NCBI GenBank assembly: GCA_012932865.1
Contig: SAXG01000001.1
Span: 2,159,693 to 2,223,692, forward strand
DNA length: 64,000 nt
Origin: Amylostereum areolatum
Lineage: Eukaryota > Basidiomycota > Agaricomycetes > Russulales > Stereaceae
Direction: 5' to 3'
In this document: positions 1-12,000 of the stretch, piece after piece
Numbering within the stretch: the stretch's first letter is position 1
How the letters are laid out: each line of letters opens with the position of its first letter
Notes under the pieces: generated by a model
Seen by the model: the letters and a program-made list of their open reading frames with translations, nothing else
The model's database searches: none
What the model was told of the DNA's origin: nothing
Made by a program: the position numbers and the translations under genes

Positions 1-1969
1 CGCGCAATCACGTATTCACGGTCGATAATAGTTTCAATATGTTGTGCGATGGTGGCATCAGTCCCTACGAGAGATTGTTAGCACTTCAGCTCTCACCCAC
101 GAAGATTGGTGGAAGCCTTACCAATGCCATTCTTGTCCATAAGCCCGACTAGATCCGCCTCGGTAAGTAGGGAAGGCTTTGAGGTCTGGCCTTCACGTAA
201 TTCGCAGATAGACGGAACGAACTCTTCGCCTTCCTGGAAGTCAGGCAGCTCTTTCGTGCTCCATTTATCGTATGGGTATACGTCCAGGTAGTTGCGTTCC
301 AGTACAATAAGACCTGGTTGCCCCCGTAGGTCAACCTCCTGGAAACAGGATACATTCGCTTACCAGTGGCTGAGAATTCTTCTCTTCCGTAGACAATGTC
401 GACGGTTGTTTGGAAGCCGAGCGCGTCCTTCGAACAGCATGCAAGAAAGCGCCGAGTGATGAATTCATATACTCTTTTGTCGTCCCCAGCAATGTTGCCA
501 GCGTGTGCGGTTGGATGAATAGGTGGATGAGCCTGATCGTTATTCTTCCCTCGGCGAGGATTCGCGAAGCCGCCATTTTGAAGACTGTAACGTCATGTGA
601 GACGAAAAATACACATATCCAGAATGAAAGAGCGTACCCTGTTGCATATTGACCCCACGCAGGATCCACAGTCTGCTTCCCTATCAGACTCATAAAGTCG
701 AACTGGGGGTCGAACTGGTCTGTTTCCGTGCGAGGGTACGACAAAAAACCATTTTGATACAACTTCTCTGCAATCTGAATGAAATATCAGCATATGGGCA
801 GACGTAAATGACTGCCCCGTACATCGAGAATCTTCTTGGGAGCCAGCTTGAGAATACGAGAGCCAGCCTTCTGCAGCTCGACTGTGGTGAGAGGAAGAGG
901 TTTCCTGTAAAGGAAGGTAAGCTACGTCGGCAATGCAGCGCAACTACAAACCATTTTTTCGTGTCTTTCTTGGTAACCCTTGTGACACGGGCAGTCTCAT
1001 TCAGGAGGGCGTCCTCTAAGCGAATCTGGCAAATAATTTCCTCGTATACGTGGCCATGCTTCCATGTGAAGGGGACTTCCTCTGAATCGTCTTCAGCATC
1101 GCGAGTGATAGCCAGGTAAATGAACCAGAACTTCTCGGGAACGAAAAGCTTGACTTGTTTGTAGCGAGACACGACGAAGCCCAGGGTTGGATATTGACAC
1201 GGTCCTGAGGTCGGAAAGGTGAACATGCCAGTATATGCGCAACACATAGATCTCACCATATGATACCACTTCGGAAATTTGCGGGAAAGTTTGCTGAAGA
1301 GACTTGGTTTGCATACGCGTGAAGGCAGCGCCAATACGGAGGTCAAGGATTATACGCGCATCAACTGCGGCAGCTTGCGCCATATCGAGCTCGACGGGAT
1401 GTTGTGCTGCATGGTGTATTTGTCTGGCCATGCATTCAGTACGACAGCAAACGAGAAGGCTTGAAGCGCTTACTGAGCGATGATAGCACTGAATCGCGCG
1501 CGCTTGACGGTGATGTTACGGTTTGCCTGTCGACAGATTTTCGCAATTTCAGCACCGATGTTCTCGCCTTCTCGATCGCAATCTGTCCAGATCATAAGCT
1601 GCTGGACCTTTTTGGCTTCTGCACTAAGGTTTCGTGCTATGGATTTCTTGTCTGATGCAACGTCGTCGACTATGGGCGCTTCGAACAAGGCAAAAGGATC
1701 GCAAGTATGCCACTTGCGATGACTCTCGGCGAAGTCGTGATGCATGAGATGACCAGCAACACAAGTCACCGTAAACTGAGAGTTTGTCTGAGGGTAGTTG
1801 AAGTCATAGTTCTTGACATAGTTGGTTGCTGTGTTACGCTGTTGGAAGGGCGTCAGCGTTAGGCAGGTTGAAGGGAAGTGTCGCGCACGGTTGTAAATTG
1901 GCCTCCCGAGAGAATCTGACTAATGGATTTTGAGATGGACGGTTTTTCGGCTACGCATAGTACTTTCAT
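1..1969 (-). CDS. TOP3: DNA topoisomerase III (partial, C-terminus beyond window)
   Basis: Type IA topoisomerase that passes single strands and, with a RecQ helicase and Rmi1, dissolves recombination intermediates in the nucleus. The start at 1969 gives MKVLCVAEKPSISKS, the family's N-terminus, which leads straight into the TOPRIM fold. The TOPRIM acidic motif TDCDREGENIG lies near 1590. The active-site tyrosine is in SYPRTETDQFD near 720-745. Downstream, the motif with two HP repeats (AHPPIHPTAHAGN) near 480-520 is also typical. Several introns interrupt it, for example after the TGG codon of TKKDTKKW; splicing them out gives a continuous family match with no frameshift. The 3' exons, including any zinc-ribbon tail, lie left of position 1. 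It is divergent from UTP25, with 345 bp between the starts. Identification is secure. Confidence 0.95.
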
Positions 1970-2314
1970 CGTCCGTATCCCAAGCTTGATAACGAGTGGG
2001 AGCGGCGAAGTGGACAGTGTGCGGATGATTCACGTTGCCAGTGAATTCGTGACGGTTTAGGTTTAAAAACCAACGAGAAATGGTATTCCGAGGTGTGGAT
2101 AGCACGTTGTATTGAATTGACAGGGGAATAGTGAGGCAGGGTGGATAGTGGTGGTTAAGGGCAAGAAGGGGTGATAGCAGCAGTCCCCGAAACGGTTCGA
2201 ACGTGTACTGGCGTCGTGCTCGTGACCGTCGCGTCTTCCCATCACGTGGACCTCCTTCAATTTCCTGGCGAATCTCCTCGTTGATATTCCTCTCAAAACT
2301 CATCACTGTCGAAC
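1970..2314. promoter_or_regulatory. Shared upstream region of TOP3 and UTP25
   Basis: The two genes start 345 bp apart in opposite directions, so this interval must hold both promoters. I see no clear TATA box or repeat. Compact divergent spacing suggests a bidirectional housekeeping promoter; this is inference from layout. Confidence 0.5.
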
Positions 2315-4844
2315 ATGTTGGACGACCCTAATTCTCCCACCACACGCCTTTTGACTCTCCTGAATGTCTCTGCTGCAAGGTCTACCAAACGCAAGCGCAT
2401 CTTCGAGGATGAGCCCTCTCCCTCGCGCAAATTAAATCAGCGACGGCAAAAGAAGGGCATCTCATTTGCCGAGGATGAAGAAAGCCGTGTAGCCCAATTG
2501 TCTCTTGAAGATGGCCAACTATCCCAAAACGATATCTCCCAACCTATTGAAAATGCAGCGATCGACGAAGCAGAAGAGAGCCCCGATGAAGATACTCCAG
2601 AAGTTGCTGGTGTGTGGTCAGTATCTTCACGAAAGCCTCAAGCTAACCAAATCGATCTCATAGATGTTCAAGATCCGTATGAGCAATATTTTGGGGTAAA
2701 ACCTGCTCCTTTGGTTGATACTGCACGAGAAGCTGTCGAGAAGGGAACATGGAGCTCATCCACTGCCTCGCGCGGTAAGCTTGGTATGGTCGTGGAATCG
2801 TCACCTTCGGGATTTAGTACGAAGGGCCTGAAAACGAGCAGTTCACCAGTGCGTTCTGGTAGCATCAAAGATCTCACGATAACTGACCATCCCACTGTCA
2901 GGTGCTCGAAAGGCTGAGGACGTCATTCGATGAGAGACAAACAAAAATGTCGAAAGGTGAGCGCTGCTGCCGTCTCACCGCTCGAAGATAATAACGAATT
3001 CCTAGAACAGCGAGAACTGCAGAACGATCTCTTGTCTACGTTATCTTCTCATGTCGATTTCTACCACACTCAAACCACCCTTGGGACCGCCGCGACAGTG
3101 CGTGAAACGGCGTCTCTGCATGCCCTTAACCACGTTACCAAGTTTATATTTCCTTTACTTCCGCGATGCTTAGACTTACCATCTTTTACCAGAAAACGAA
3201 GACGGGTGGTGAAAAATAATGAACGCCTAGCCCGCGCATCTAAAGCCGGTCTTGCAGCCCCAGAGGACGTCCAGGATCAAGGATTCACCCGCCCTGCCGT
3301 TCTAATCCTGCTCCCTTTCCGGTCTTCTGCCCTCAAATGGATGGAAGCACTTACTTCACATACACCTCCACCATCATACCAAGTGGAAAATCGCGCTCGC
3401 TTTCTCAGGGAATTTGGACTTCCAGAGGATGCTGTGGACAAATTGGCCGTTGCAGAGCCCGGAACATACCCTCATGATCACGTCGAGACTTTCAAGGGAA
3501 ACGTGGACGACAGCTTCAGGGTAGGTATCAAGGTCACGAGAAAAAGCTTGAAGTTGTTCGCCGATTTCTATAGCTGTGACATTATCATGGCCAGCCCCCT
3601 GGGCCTTCGGATGTCTATGCAAAAAGAAAAGTACGAAGTTTCACCTCAAGTGACCCGCTTCCTCTTAACAACCTGCAGAAACTGGGATTTTCTGTCATCA
3701 ATCGAGATGGTGGTCGTAGACCAAATGGACGCCCTGACCATGCAAAACTGGGAGCATCTTCAGGTTCGTAGTTCGGTTCGGTTCGCCTGGTGCCACGCTC
3801 ATACGTCGAAATTTAGTTTGTATTTTCGCACATGAATGAGTTACCTAAAGAGTCGCATAACACCGACTTCTCGCGAATTAAACCTTGGTATCTCGATGGA
3901 CAGTGCGTTCACTCACGTATCCTTCCGCTATGTATACTAAATTCTGCCCCTACAAGTGCTGTTTATCTTCGACAAACCGTCCTTCTTTCGTCGTACGAGA
4001 CGCCTGAAACGCGCAGCCTGTACAATCACTCGCTCAAGAACGTTTCAGGGAAGGTACGAACTGCACGGCAGTGGGCACCTGTGCAGGTACCCGACGGCTT
4101 GGACCAGGTGCGCCCGCTCTCGTAATTACACATGGGCGTATCTCAACTTGCATCGGCAGAACTTCATTCATTTCGATTGTTCCAGCATACGAGACGAAGC
4201 AGATAAGCGATTCTTGTACTTCACGACGCAGGTAGCATCCCTCTCCCTCTGTCTTATGAACGTCGTGACAAATGTTATGGCATCTAGGTTCTGCCCTCTG
4301 TGATAAAGTCGGCTGTCCAAAGCGCCAATACTGTAATCTTTGTGCCGTCTTCGTTGGATTTCATTCGAGTCCACAACCACTTCCGGAAACAAGGGCACTC
4401 TTTCACGGTCTTATCTGAGTACATCCTTGGTTATCCGTGAGTCTAGCTCTCAGGAGCGCTTACCGTCCTTTGACAGGTATTCGTCGAACCAAGACATTTC
4501 GCGAGCCCGTCAAGCATTCTTCAAGGGGAACAAGTCTTTCCTCCTCATAAGCGAGCGGTTTCACTTCTATCGCCGGTCAGTTCCATGGTTCACCTACCAA
4601 TCTCCCCACTCACAATAATGTTTCCAGATACAAAATCCGTGGCATTCGCAACGTCCTGTTCTATGGGCCTCCTGACCATCCACAGTTTTACACAGAATTT
4701 CTGTCCTACCCTTTCCTGGATGCAGACATTGAGCCCGTGGATGTGACCTGCCGCGTGGTGTATTCGAAGTATGACTGGTTCAAGCTTGAGAGGATTGCAG
4801 GGACGAAGGGCGCGGGACAGCTACTCAAACAAGCGGGCGTGTGA
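2315..4844 (+). CDS. UTP25: U3 snoRNP-associated SSU processome factor UTP25 (Def homologue)
   Basis: Nucleolar factor needed for 18S rRNA maturation; the family has a degenerate DEAD-helicase fold. An acidic, lysine-rich N-terminus (residues 1-110) precedes conserved blocks: DPYEQYFGV, KNNERLARASK, PAVLILLPFRSSALKW, HVETFKGNVDDSFRVG, IIMASPLGLR, VVVDQMDALTMQNWEH, then YSSNQDISRARQAFF, ISERFHFYRRYKIRG, FYGPPDHPQF and CRVVYSKYDWF near the C-terminus. VDQMD replaces a DEAD box, as usual in this family. An intron at 2849-2901 (53 nt, donor GTGCGT, branch-like TAACTGAC) is in phase 0 and restores the frame that otherwise stops at 2917. Further introns include 3142-3192 and one ending just before the block FVFSHMNELPKE. 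The gene looks intact; an intron near 2957-3014 is less certain because it needs a weak GAG acceptor. Confidence 0.95.
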
Positions 4845-5294
4845 GACGTTGGTCTTCGTGGAGGTCCCATGTCATCTAAGCTCCAATCTTCCATTTCAAT
4901 TTGTTGCTTCACATGGCTACTTATTTCAATGGCAGTTGGCTTCGCACCTTGGTCGAAGCAGTAGCGCAGTCGAATGACTGGTACTGTGTTCATAAGGGGG
5001 TGCAAATATCTTGGATATGCTCACTATGTTTATGTAGCGACCGGGACCATAAACAGTGATCACAATCGAAGACACAAGACTTGGGGCATGCTGAAGACTT
5101 GAGGCGCCTGTGAGTAGTCGCCGTGACGTGCAATAAAGGACCGTGACTAATACGCAATGGGTCCATCCCGAAGAAGCTTTTCCGCGAACAAAGGTGGCTT
5201 GTCGTGGCGCATCCATGGGACAAATCGAGCAGATGACGGTTGGTGCCGCGGGACCTGCTGTCGAGAGGCCATATAAACTGCCATAAGCATCGTG
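4845..5294. other. Intergenic, UTP25 3' end to first MFS gene
   Basis: No gene is seen. It holds the UTP25 3' flank and the promoter of the first transporter, with a TATA-like element close to the start codon. Confidence 0.6.
5272..5277 (+). promoter_or_regulatory. TATA-like element of MFS gene 1
   Basis: TATAAA lies only 18 bp before the ATG at 5295. If it is the functional TATA box, transcription would start at or after this ATG; the true mRNA start therefore needs RNA evidence. Confidence 0.3.
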
Positions 5295-7603
5295 ATGGCG
5301 CATCAACCCCCCACTGTTACTCCCACCGACATGCCAGAGGAGGTAAAGGACTTGAACGTGGAGAAGGAGCACACCTCGGAGGCGATAGAGGTTTTTGAGG
5401 TAGCGACGCCGACCAGCACAGTTGAACCGTCGCGAATCTGGAGAAAGCTAGACGTTCGCCTCTTGCCGTTCATCGCCCTCTTGTATCTTCTAGCATTCTT
5501 GTGAGTTGCTGGCTTGTGCGACTCCAGGGAGTGTACTCACACCGTCTCAGGGATCGAAGTAATGTTGGTATGCGAAAACAGCAACCTTCCTAGAGGGTCA
5601 TGCATGACGCCTGAATGCAACCAGGGAACGCGAGGATCGCTGGCATGGCAGTGGATCTCAATCTATACGGCTTGCGCTACAACGTTGCTGCAGCTGTGTT
5701 TTTCGTGAGTTGCTCATCGCCTTGGGTCAGAGTGGTGACTAACCCAGAGCTTGGCTTAGATACCGTATTCCTTCGCCGAAGTACCATCGTGAGTTACCTC
5801 AGTTCTTTGCTCGCTCGTCTACTATCTTTCTGCAGGAACATCATCATCAAGCTCGTGGGACCCTCAGTGTGGAGTAATAGATCAACGCTACAGCACCGTC
5901 CTCTCTGTACTCACATTAACCATATCATCTCCGCAGTTCCCACCATCATGGTTGTATGGGGCTTGATTATGACCCTGATGTGCTTGGTTAATACGTTTGC
6001 GGGACTTGTGGTGTGAGTACTTGTTGCTTGTTTAAATGTACTAAACTGAACAACCGCCTTGACAGAGCTCGTGCTTTCCTCGGCCTTGCCGAAGCGGGGC
6101 TGTTTCCCGGAGCTGTTTACTACCTGTCCATGTGGTATCCACGCCACATGCGGGCTACACGCTTCGCTATATTTTCTTCGGCGGCCAACCTATCGGGCGC
6201 TTTTGGAGGACTTCTCGCGTGAGCTGGTCTTTCTCGTAAGACTCTCCTCTTCTAACCAGTTCTGTTAGCTTTGCAATTGAGCATCTTGACGGGTAGGATG
6301 CTTTTCATTGTTATTTAAGATTGTTTTCAAGGGACTCCTTCCATAGAAAAGCGGGTCTCCACGGATGGCAGTGGATTGTGAGACATTTGTCAAACATCTT
6401 TGCTTCACTAATAGCTTTCCAAGTTCCTAATCGAAGGACTGGGTACGTTTGTGCGAAACAATTTCTCCCTTACCGCCAATGCTAACAGCCCTCAGTTACC
6501 ACTGTTGTCGCATTCGCTTCCTACACTTTCTTTGCCGACGTAAGCCTTTCACGCCACGGTGCTGTTGAGACCACCCTAACTCTACGTGATTTCTAGAGCC
6601 CCAAAACAGCAAAGTTCCTGTCAAGCGCTGAGCGCACATTTATTCTTGACGCCCTTGAAGTCGACGCTGGCAAAGAGGAAACGCGTTTTGACCGCAAGTA
6701 CGTTTATGAAGCACTCAAGGACTGGAAATCGTGGGTACTAGCTCTGATATTCATTGGGTCCGTCTATCTGTTTTCTCCTGTCTTCTGTCAGTCATCCCGA
6801 CTTTCCAGGGTTTCCCCCGGTGTATATGCCGTCGCGCTCTTCGCACCGAGCATTATAGCCTCCCTAGGTTATTCTGCCGCCCGTGCTCAGCTGTTATCCG
6901 TCCCTCCAAATTTTTGCGGCTGCATCTACACTATAACTATGGCCACTCTCTCCGACCGCTTCCGTATCCGCGGGCCCTTCATCATCTTCAACTCGTGCGT
7001 CTCAATGTTCGGATACGTCCTTGCGTACGCCACCAGCGCCCCAGGACCGGGATATATTGCGATATTCTTCGCCACCATGGGTGTGTACGCGAATTCCCCC
7101 ATTATATCTGCATGGGTAGGTGGAAATGTAGCTGGTGATGTCAAGCGTGGGGTTGTTCTTGCGATGGCGATAGGGACGGGGAACCTCTGGGCGTTCGTGT
7201 TTATATCATGCATTCCTTGCTCGTTCTTCTGAAGCCTTTCCGCGATTGGCCTTAGGCTGTGCTCATCGCTCGTGTTCTTCGACCCACCACGATATCACCA
7301 TGGCCATGGAACTATAATCGGGACACTTATACTAAAGTATGTTTTTCTCTTGTTTTCGCCGTGCTCCTTTGCTCATGACGAATGTGGTGTTTTAAAAGCA
7401 TCGTATGTACAACCATCTTGATGTGGCGCTATCGTACGGTCAACAAGGCAAGGGAGGAGCTTTGTCACCGAGAGGGGATTACAGAGGACAACGCGAACGA
7501 AGTTCGCGCCATGGGCGACAACAGCCCACTCTTCCGGTTCTTGGTTTCCGTCTCTTTCTTTGTCACTGTCTCTGACTGGGCAGTATACAGATACATCTTG
7601 TAG
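5295..7603 (+). CDS. MFS transporter, allantoate permease (Dal5)/anion:cation symporter family, copy 1
   Basis: Predicted 12-helix plasma-membrane symporter for small organic anions such as vitamins, amides or ureides; the substrate cannot be read from sequence. A hydrophilic N-terminus (about 50 residues) is followed by IWRKLDVRLLPFIALLYLLAFLDR, the hallmark of the family's first helix. Conserved blocks follow: RSNVGNARIAGM, FAEVPSN, RAFLGLAEAGLFPG, YYLSMWYP, LHGWQWIFLIEG, GYSAARAQLL, GPGYIAIFF and the C-terminal MWRYRTVNK with REGITED. About ten short introns are present, including a 17-nt exon (5551-5567). The last intron ends at TATACAG and gives the ending SPLFRYIL, which matches copy 2. 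I chose the ATG at 5295; upstream in-frame codons are not ATG. It is the first gene of a tandem pair. Confidence 0.93.
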
Positions 7604-7982
7604 TTATCTCTTGACAGAAACCCACTAGGAGCAAACACCGATGCCATACATTCTGTTGTCATACACCCCAATCCAATGCTTCAGCTCCTATTCTTGGTTA
7701 ATTCACATTGTTGTAGACTCGTGTTTATTACCGCCGTCAAGCCTAGGCTCTTTCACCGAACTTGATGCTCAGGGTCCTATCTGAAGAAAGTTATCTATTG
7801 ATTGGTAACCGCTGAAGCGCTGACTGCTGAGCGCTGAAGCTTGAAGCGCTGACCACCTATAGTGACAGCGGCGTATCCCTGCCGAAAGCAAATCAGAAGC
7901 CCCGGCGCTTTTTTGCCGACGAGGTACTATAAGACCACGCACGTTGATCGTCTGTGCACGGGGAACCATACAACCCATCATA
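7604..7982. promoter_or_regulatory. Intergenic between the tandem MFS genes, with AGCGCT repeats
   Basis: Contains three copies of the palindrome AGCGCT at 7816, 7830 and 7845 (spacing 14-15 bp) inside a repeated TGAAGCGCTGAC-like unit. A TATA-like TATAAG lies near 7928-7933, about 50 bp before the ATG of copy 2. The repeated palindrome could be a regulator site; no binder can be named from the sequence. Confidence 0.4.
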
Positions 7983-10321
7983 ATGCCAGGGTCCCTCGAC
8001 AAGAAGGACACGGACGCCGATGCAGAGCAATCCCCTTCGGCAAATTCGGTTGCGCTCGAGAAAGCTAAACCATCAATGGCGAAGATTAGCAAGGACGAAC
8101 AGCGGCAGATATGGAGGAAATTGGACCTCCACCTCTTGCCATTCGTCTCAATCTTGTACCTTCTATCCTTCTTGTGAGTCTATAAGGATATTTCTATCCA
8201 GAGAACACCCTGTCATGACACTCATTGTAGAGATCGAAGCAATATCGGTATGCATCTCGTCAACCTGCAAGTGTGGGTGTGGTTACACTGTTTTAACTTT
8301 TCAGGTAATGCGAGGGTCGCCGGGATGGCCTCGGACCTTGATCTACACGGCCTACGCTACAACATCGCAGCTGCTTTGTTCTTTGTGAGTTTGGCGTTGC
8401 ATACAGGTCAATTCATTCACTGGTTTGTGCGTTTACGCAGATTCCCTATTGTTTTGCGGAAGTCCCGTCGCAAGTCCCGACATTTCTTTGCGTGAATAGC
8501 ACTAACATTGTTCAGAAATATTCTTCTTAAGCTCGTGCGACCATCGATATGGAGTTAGTCAAGATTGTGCCCTTTGCACTTTGCGTGCATGTTACTGCAG
8601 TGTGACTGATCTTTCTTAGTTCCAACCACCATGGTGGCATGGGGTACGGTCATGACATTGATGTGCTTGGTCAATACGTACCGAGGTCTAGTCATGTATG
8701 TGCACGCTTCCGACACACAGCTAGCTGCTACTTCTACTAACCTCAAATACACCATAGATCCCGTATATTCCTTGGTCTCACAGAGGCGGGCCTCTTTCCT
8801 GGAGTGACGTACTACGTCTCTTTGTGGTATCCTCGCCGTTTGCAGGCAAGGCGGTTCGCTATATTCACCTCCGCGGCTACCCTTGCTGGCGCATTTGGGG
8901 GGATCCTCGCGTGAACTTTCGCGCTATAATATCCTTTTAACACACTCTTCTGACAATCCTCCAAGGTTTGGCATTGAACATCTGGAAGGGTAGAGTTCTT
9001 GTTATCCGTATTTGCGCCCAGCTGATTGAAGGCCTTGTTTTCGAAGAAAAGCTGACCTCCATGGGTGGCAGTGGATCGTAAGTTGCTTCCTAGATATTCT
9101 TTGTACTATTGATCCACATCACCCGGAGTTTTTGATTGAAGGACTGGGTGGGTACCAGAATACCTCTAGGCAACACAGCGGAGGATGCTCATACTTCCTC
9201 TTAGCTACCATCGCCGTCGCCTCGGTTTCTTACTTCCTCATGAGCGATGTATGTGCTCTCAAAAATCCTGCCACTGTCCGTTCGCTGACGAATCTTCTGC
9301 GATAGGCTCCCGATAATGCGAAATTTTTGTCAGAACATGAACGGAACTTCGTTCTCGCGACTCTTAGCGCGGATTCCGGCAACCAAGTGACACATTTCGA
9401 TCTCAAATTTGTGTATCAGGCATTGGCAGACTACAAAGCATGGTTGCAGGTTCTCATGTTCATTGGGTGCGTTTGCCGTCCCTCCCTATCTTTTGTGCCT
9501 AACAAACCTTCCAGGGTACTTCCTCCTGTATATGCCGTGGCGCTCTTCACGCCCAGCATCATATCCTCCCTCGGTTATTCTGCCGCCCGCGCCCAACTGC
9601 TTTCAATCCCGCCCTTTGTCTGCGGGTGCTTCTACACCATCACCACGGGTGTTCTTTCCGACCACTTCCACCTCCGCGGTCCGTTCATCGTCCTCAATTC
9701 ATGTGTCGCAATGGTTGGGTACATCCTTGCATACACCACTTCTGCTCCTGGTCCAGGATCTGCCGCCGCCGTGTTCGCTGCGATGGGGGTGTATGCAAAC
9801 ATTGCGATCACGCTGGCGTGGGCGGGTGGAAACGCGGGCGGCGAGGTGAAAAGCGGGACTGTTATTGCAATGGTCATCGGTATGGGCAACCTCGGTGGGT
9901 AGGTGGCGGCCAACCTACTCCTTCGTAATCCTGCTCTGATAAATACTCTGTCCTAGGATCTGCTCCTCGTTTGTTTACAATGACCCACCTCGATATCATC
10001 ACGGCCATGGGACCATGATCGGTTCTTTATGTCTGAGGTTAGTTCCTTATGAGTATCTCTTCATCTGTATATCCATGTTTCTCAGATGCGGTACTTATAT
10101 CTGACTTGACAGCGTTGTGTGTGCGTGTGTACTCATGTGGCGCTACCGCACACTCAACAGAAAAAAAAATGAAGTTTGCCTCCGAGAAGGCATCACAGAG
10201 GACATGGAGTTCGAGTTTCGGCATATGAGCGATAGTAGCCCTCTCTTTCGGTAAGTTCGACCGGATCGATCGCCTTTGAGGGTTGTAAGTCAACTGACGA
10301 CACTAAAGTTACGTTGTATAA
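7983..10321 (+). CDS. MFS transporter, allantoate permease (Dal5)/anion:cation symporter family, copy 2
   Basis: Close paralogue of the preceding transporter: same order of motifs (IWRKLDLHLLPF, RSNIGNARVAGM, FLGLTEAGLFPG, LHGWQWIFLIEG, GYSAARAQLLS, MWRYRTLNR, REGITED) and the same intron positions, including a 17-nt exon at 8231-8247. This shows a tandem duplication. The last intron (GTAAGT to CTAAAG) gives the ending SPLFRYVV followed by TAA at 10319-10321. The start at 7983 (MPGSLDKKD) is the first ATG in frame; upstream codons in frame are TTG or GTG. Predicted 12-helix membrane symporter; substrate unknown. Differences from copy 1 lie mostly in the N-terminus and loops, compatible with divergence in substrate or regulation. 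Confidence 0.93.
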
Positions 10322-10494
10322 AGCCCAGGGCATCGACAATTCATACCGATTCACGGTCGCGCTGTTCCGTTCCAAGTAGGATGTCGTGAACTGGAGTGTT
10401 GGTGCTGGAGGGAGTTAGGATAGATAAAAATATTGAGTCGCCCATGTACGCAACATGCACAGTGGAAGTACAAACGAAGATATACACCACGGTA

Positions 10495-11775
10495 TCATGC
10501 TTCATGCCCTCCTTCTGTTCCTTTCAGCTTGTCCTTCAACAGCTCCTGGAACTCCTCCCTCAAGATCAGCTCCCTCCTTTCCCTCTCCTCCTGTTGCAGC
10601 TTCAGAATTCCGCGCTTCTCCTCCGCGCTGATGACCTGGTTCTCCTTGCGCATACGCACCGCGTTCATGACGCGGTGGCGGCTGCCGCTCATCACGTATC
10701 CCTGGTCCTCGTATTTGGCGATCTCGTCCGAGGTCAGACCGATCTCGCCACGACGCGGGATACGCGAGTCTGTACCGTCCTGGAGGAAGGCAGCCATGGC
10801 ACTTCCCTCGCCGCGGAGGAGCGCCCCGCCATAGGTCCGTTCGTCGACCTTCTTGGTGCCAGCCTTGGGAGGGGGCTTGGGTCCTAGTTCCTCATCTGAG
10901 TCGTCGATGGGTGCAAGGGTTTCGGAAGACGAAGGAGCGAGTGGCGCGAGGTTCTTTATGAGACGGTCATTTGTTGGTTTGGGCACGTCAACGTCCATCT
11001 TGCGGTCAGGCGTGCGAGAGCGTGTCCGTTTCTTTCGTTCCGAGGGATTCCCCTCCTTCTCTTTTCGCGACCGTTTCTTGTCCTTCTTTCGCTTACGACG
11101 ACGTTCCTCCTCGCTATCGGTAGATGAAGGGTCCGATGAATAAGAACGGGAGCGTTTGTGTTTCCGCTTCGATTTCGAATCCCGGCCAGGTGATCTTTTG
11201 TAATCGTCAGTGATGATATGTGAGGACAGAGAGAAGAGATGAAGTACAATGTTCGAGATGGAGCCTTGGGGGACGGTGGCCATATGCTGAGCTTGCTGTT
11301 CATTCTTTGCTCTCGGCGACTGCACCAGGGCGAAAGTGAGCTTGATATCGATAGTACAACTGATGAAGTGAACGCACTTTTCGAAGAAATCACCTCCCCC
11401 ACCGCCACCGCCACCGCTACCGCCGCCGCCATACCCCCTGTCCCTTCGTTGCGGATACATGTTCTCCTCCTTCCTCCACGGTGCGGTACCATTCTCCGTC
11501 GGTGGGGGGGTCGCTGGTCGCTTGTATTCATCATATGCAGGGCTAGCTCGACGTGCGCGTCCGCGAGTGTCCTCTCCGCGGTCTCGTCTACTATCATCTC
11601 GCCGTCCTCTGTCCCAATCATCGTCCTTGCTTTTGAGGTCACGGACGCGGGAGTCGCGGTGTCGGTCTCTGCTGAGACTTCGGCGCTTGGGAGAAGGAGA
11701 GCGACGGTGATGAATTGAGAGGTCTTTCTCACTGTGCGGAACCAATGCGAGACGTGAAGGATGGATGGTGGCCAT
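10495..11775 (-). CDS. NKAP-type nuclear SR-like protein (NKAP C-terminal domain)
   Basis: Homologue of NF-kappa-B-activating protein/SynMuv product, a nuclear RNA-binding protein tied to splicing and transcriptional repression in animals; its fungal role is less studied. The start at 11775 gives MATIHPSRLALVP. Residues 1-110 are rich in RS/RD/RR, then a glycine run of about 17 residues encoded by a GGTGGC-type microsatellite leads to DFFE. After a 58-nt intron comes SIWPPSPKAPSR, and after a second intron an RS-rich stretch with KRKHKRSRS. The C-terminal domain is well conserved: YGGALLRGEGSAMAAF, RIPRRGEIGLTSDEI, YVMSGSRHRVMNAVRMRKEN, then an E/R-rich helix. Both introns restore the frame exactly. 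It shares a 225-bp upstream region with the divergent kinase-like gene. Confidence 0.92.
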   Translation of the reverse strand: MATIHPSRLALVPHSEKDLSIHHRRSPSPKRRSLSRDRHRDSRVRDLKSKDDDWDRGRRDDSRRDRGEDTRGRARRASPAYDEYKRPATPPPTENGTAPWRKEENMYPQRRDRGYGGGGSGGGGGGGGDFFEKCVHFISCTIDIKLTFALVQSPRAKNEQQAQHMATVPQGSISNIVLHLFSLSSHIITDDYKRSPGRDSKSKRKHKRSRSYSSDPSSTDSEEERRRKRKKDKKRSRKEKEGNPSERKKRTRSRTPDRKMDVDVPKPTNDRLIKNLAPLAPSSSETLAPIDDSDEELGPKPPPKAGTKKVDERTYGGALLRGEGSAMAAFLQDGTDSRIPRRGEIGLTSDEIAKYEDQGYVMSGSRHRVMNAVRMRKENQVISAEEKRGILKLQQEERERRELILREEFQELLKDKLKGTEGGHEA

Positions 11776-12000
11776 AGGTGATGGTGGTAACTTATGGACA
11801 ACACAAGGGCGGGCCGTACATCTGGCAGAACGGCTTACGTAAGTCACAGTGCGCGGCTGCCACCTCTCTGACGTCACGCTTTCCCGTCCCGGCCACGTTC
11901 ATGACTTGAGGTCGTGTTGCGCGGGGGCATTGCCATCAGCCATCTTTCTTGGCCATCTTCATCGACGACGACGACGACGACGACGCCGACGACAGCAACG
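11776..12000. promoter_or_regulatory. Shared upstream region of NKAP-like and kinase-like genes
   Basis: 225 bp between divergent start codons. It contains a CGA-type trinucleotide microsatellite near 11960-11985 just before the kinase-like ATG. Confidence 0.45.

Noticed and set aside
2849..2917. Apparent frameshift in UTP25 at 2917
   Set aside because: A 53-nt phase-0 intron (2849-2901) with good donor, branch site and acceptor restores the family sequence VLERLRTSF, so no indel is needed.
10956..11804. Second long minus-strand frame inside the NKAP-like gene
   Set aside because: Only its SIWPPSPKAPSR part is real, as the middle exon of the spliced NKAP-like gene; the rest reads across introns or in the wrong frame.
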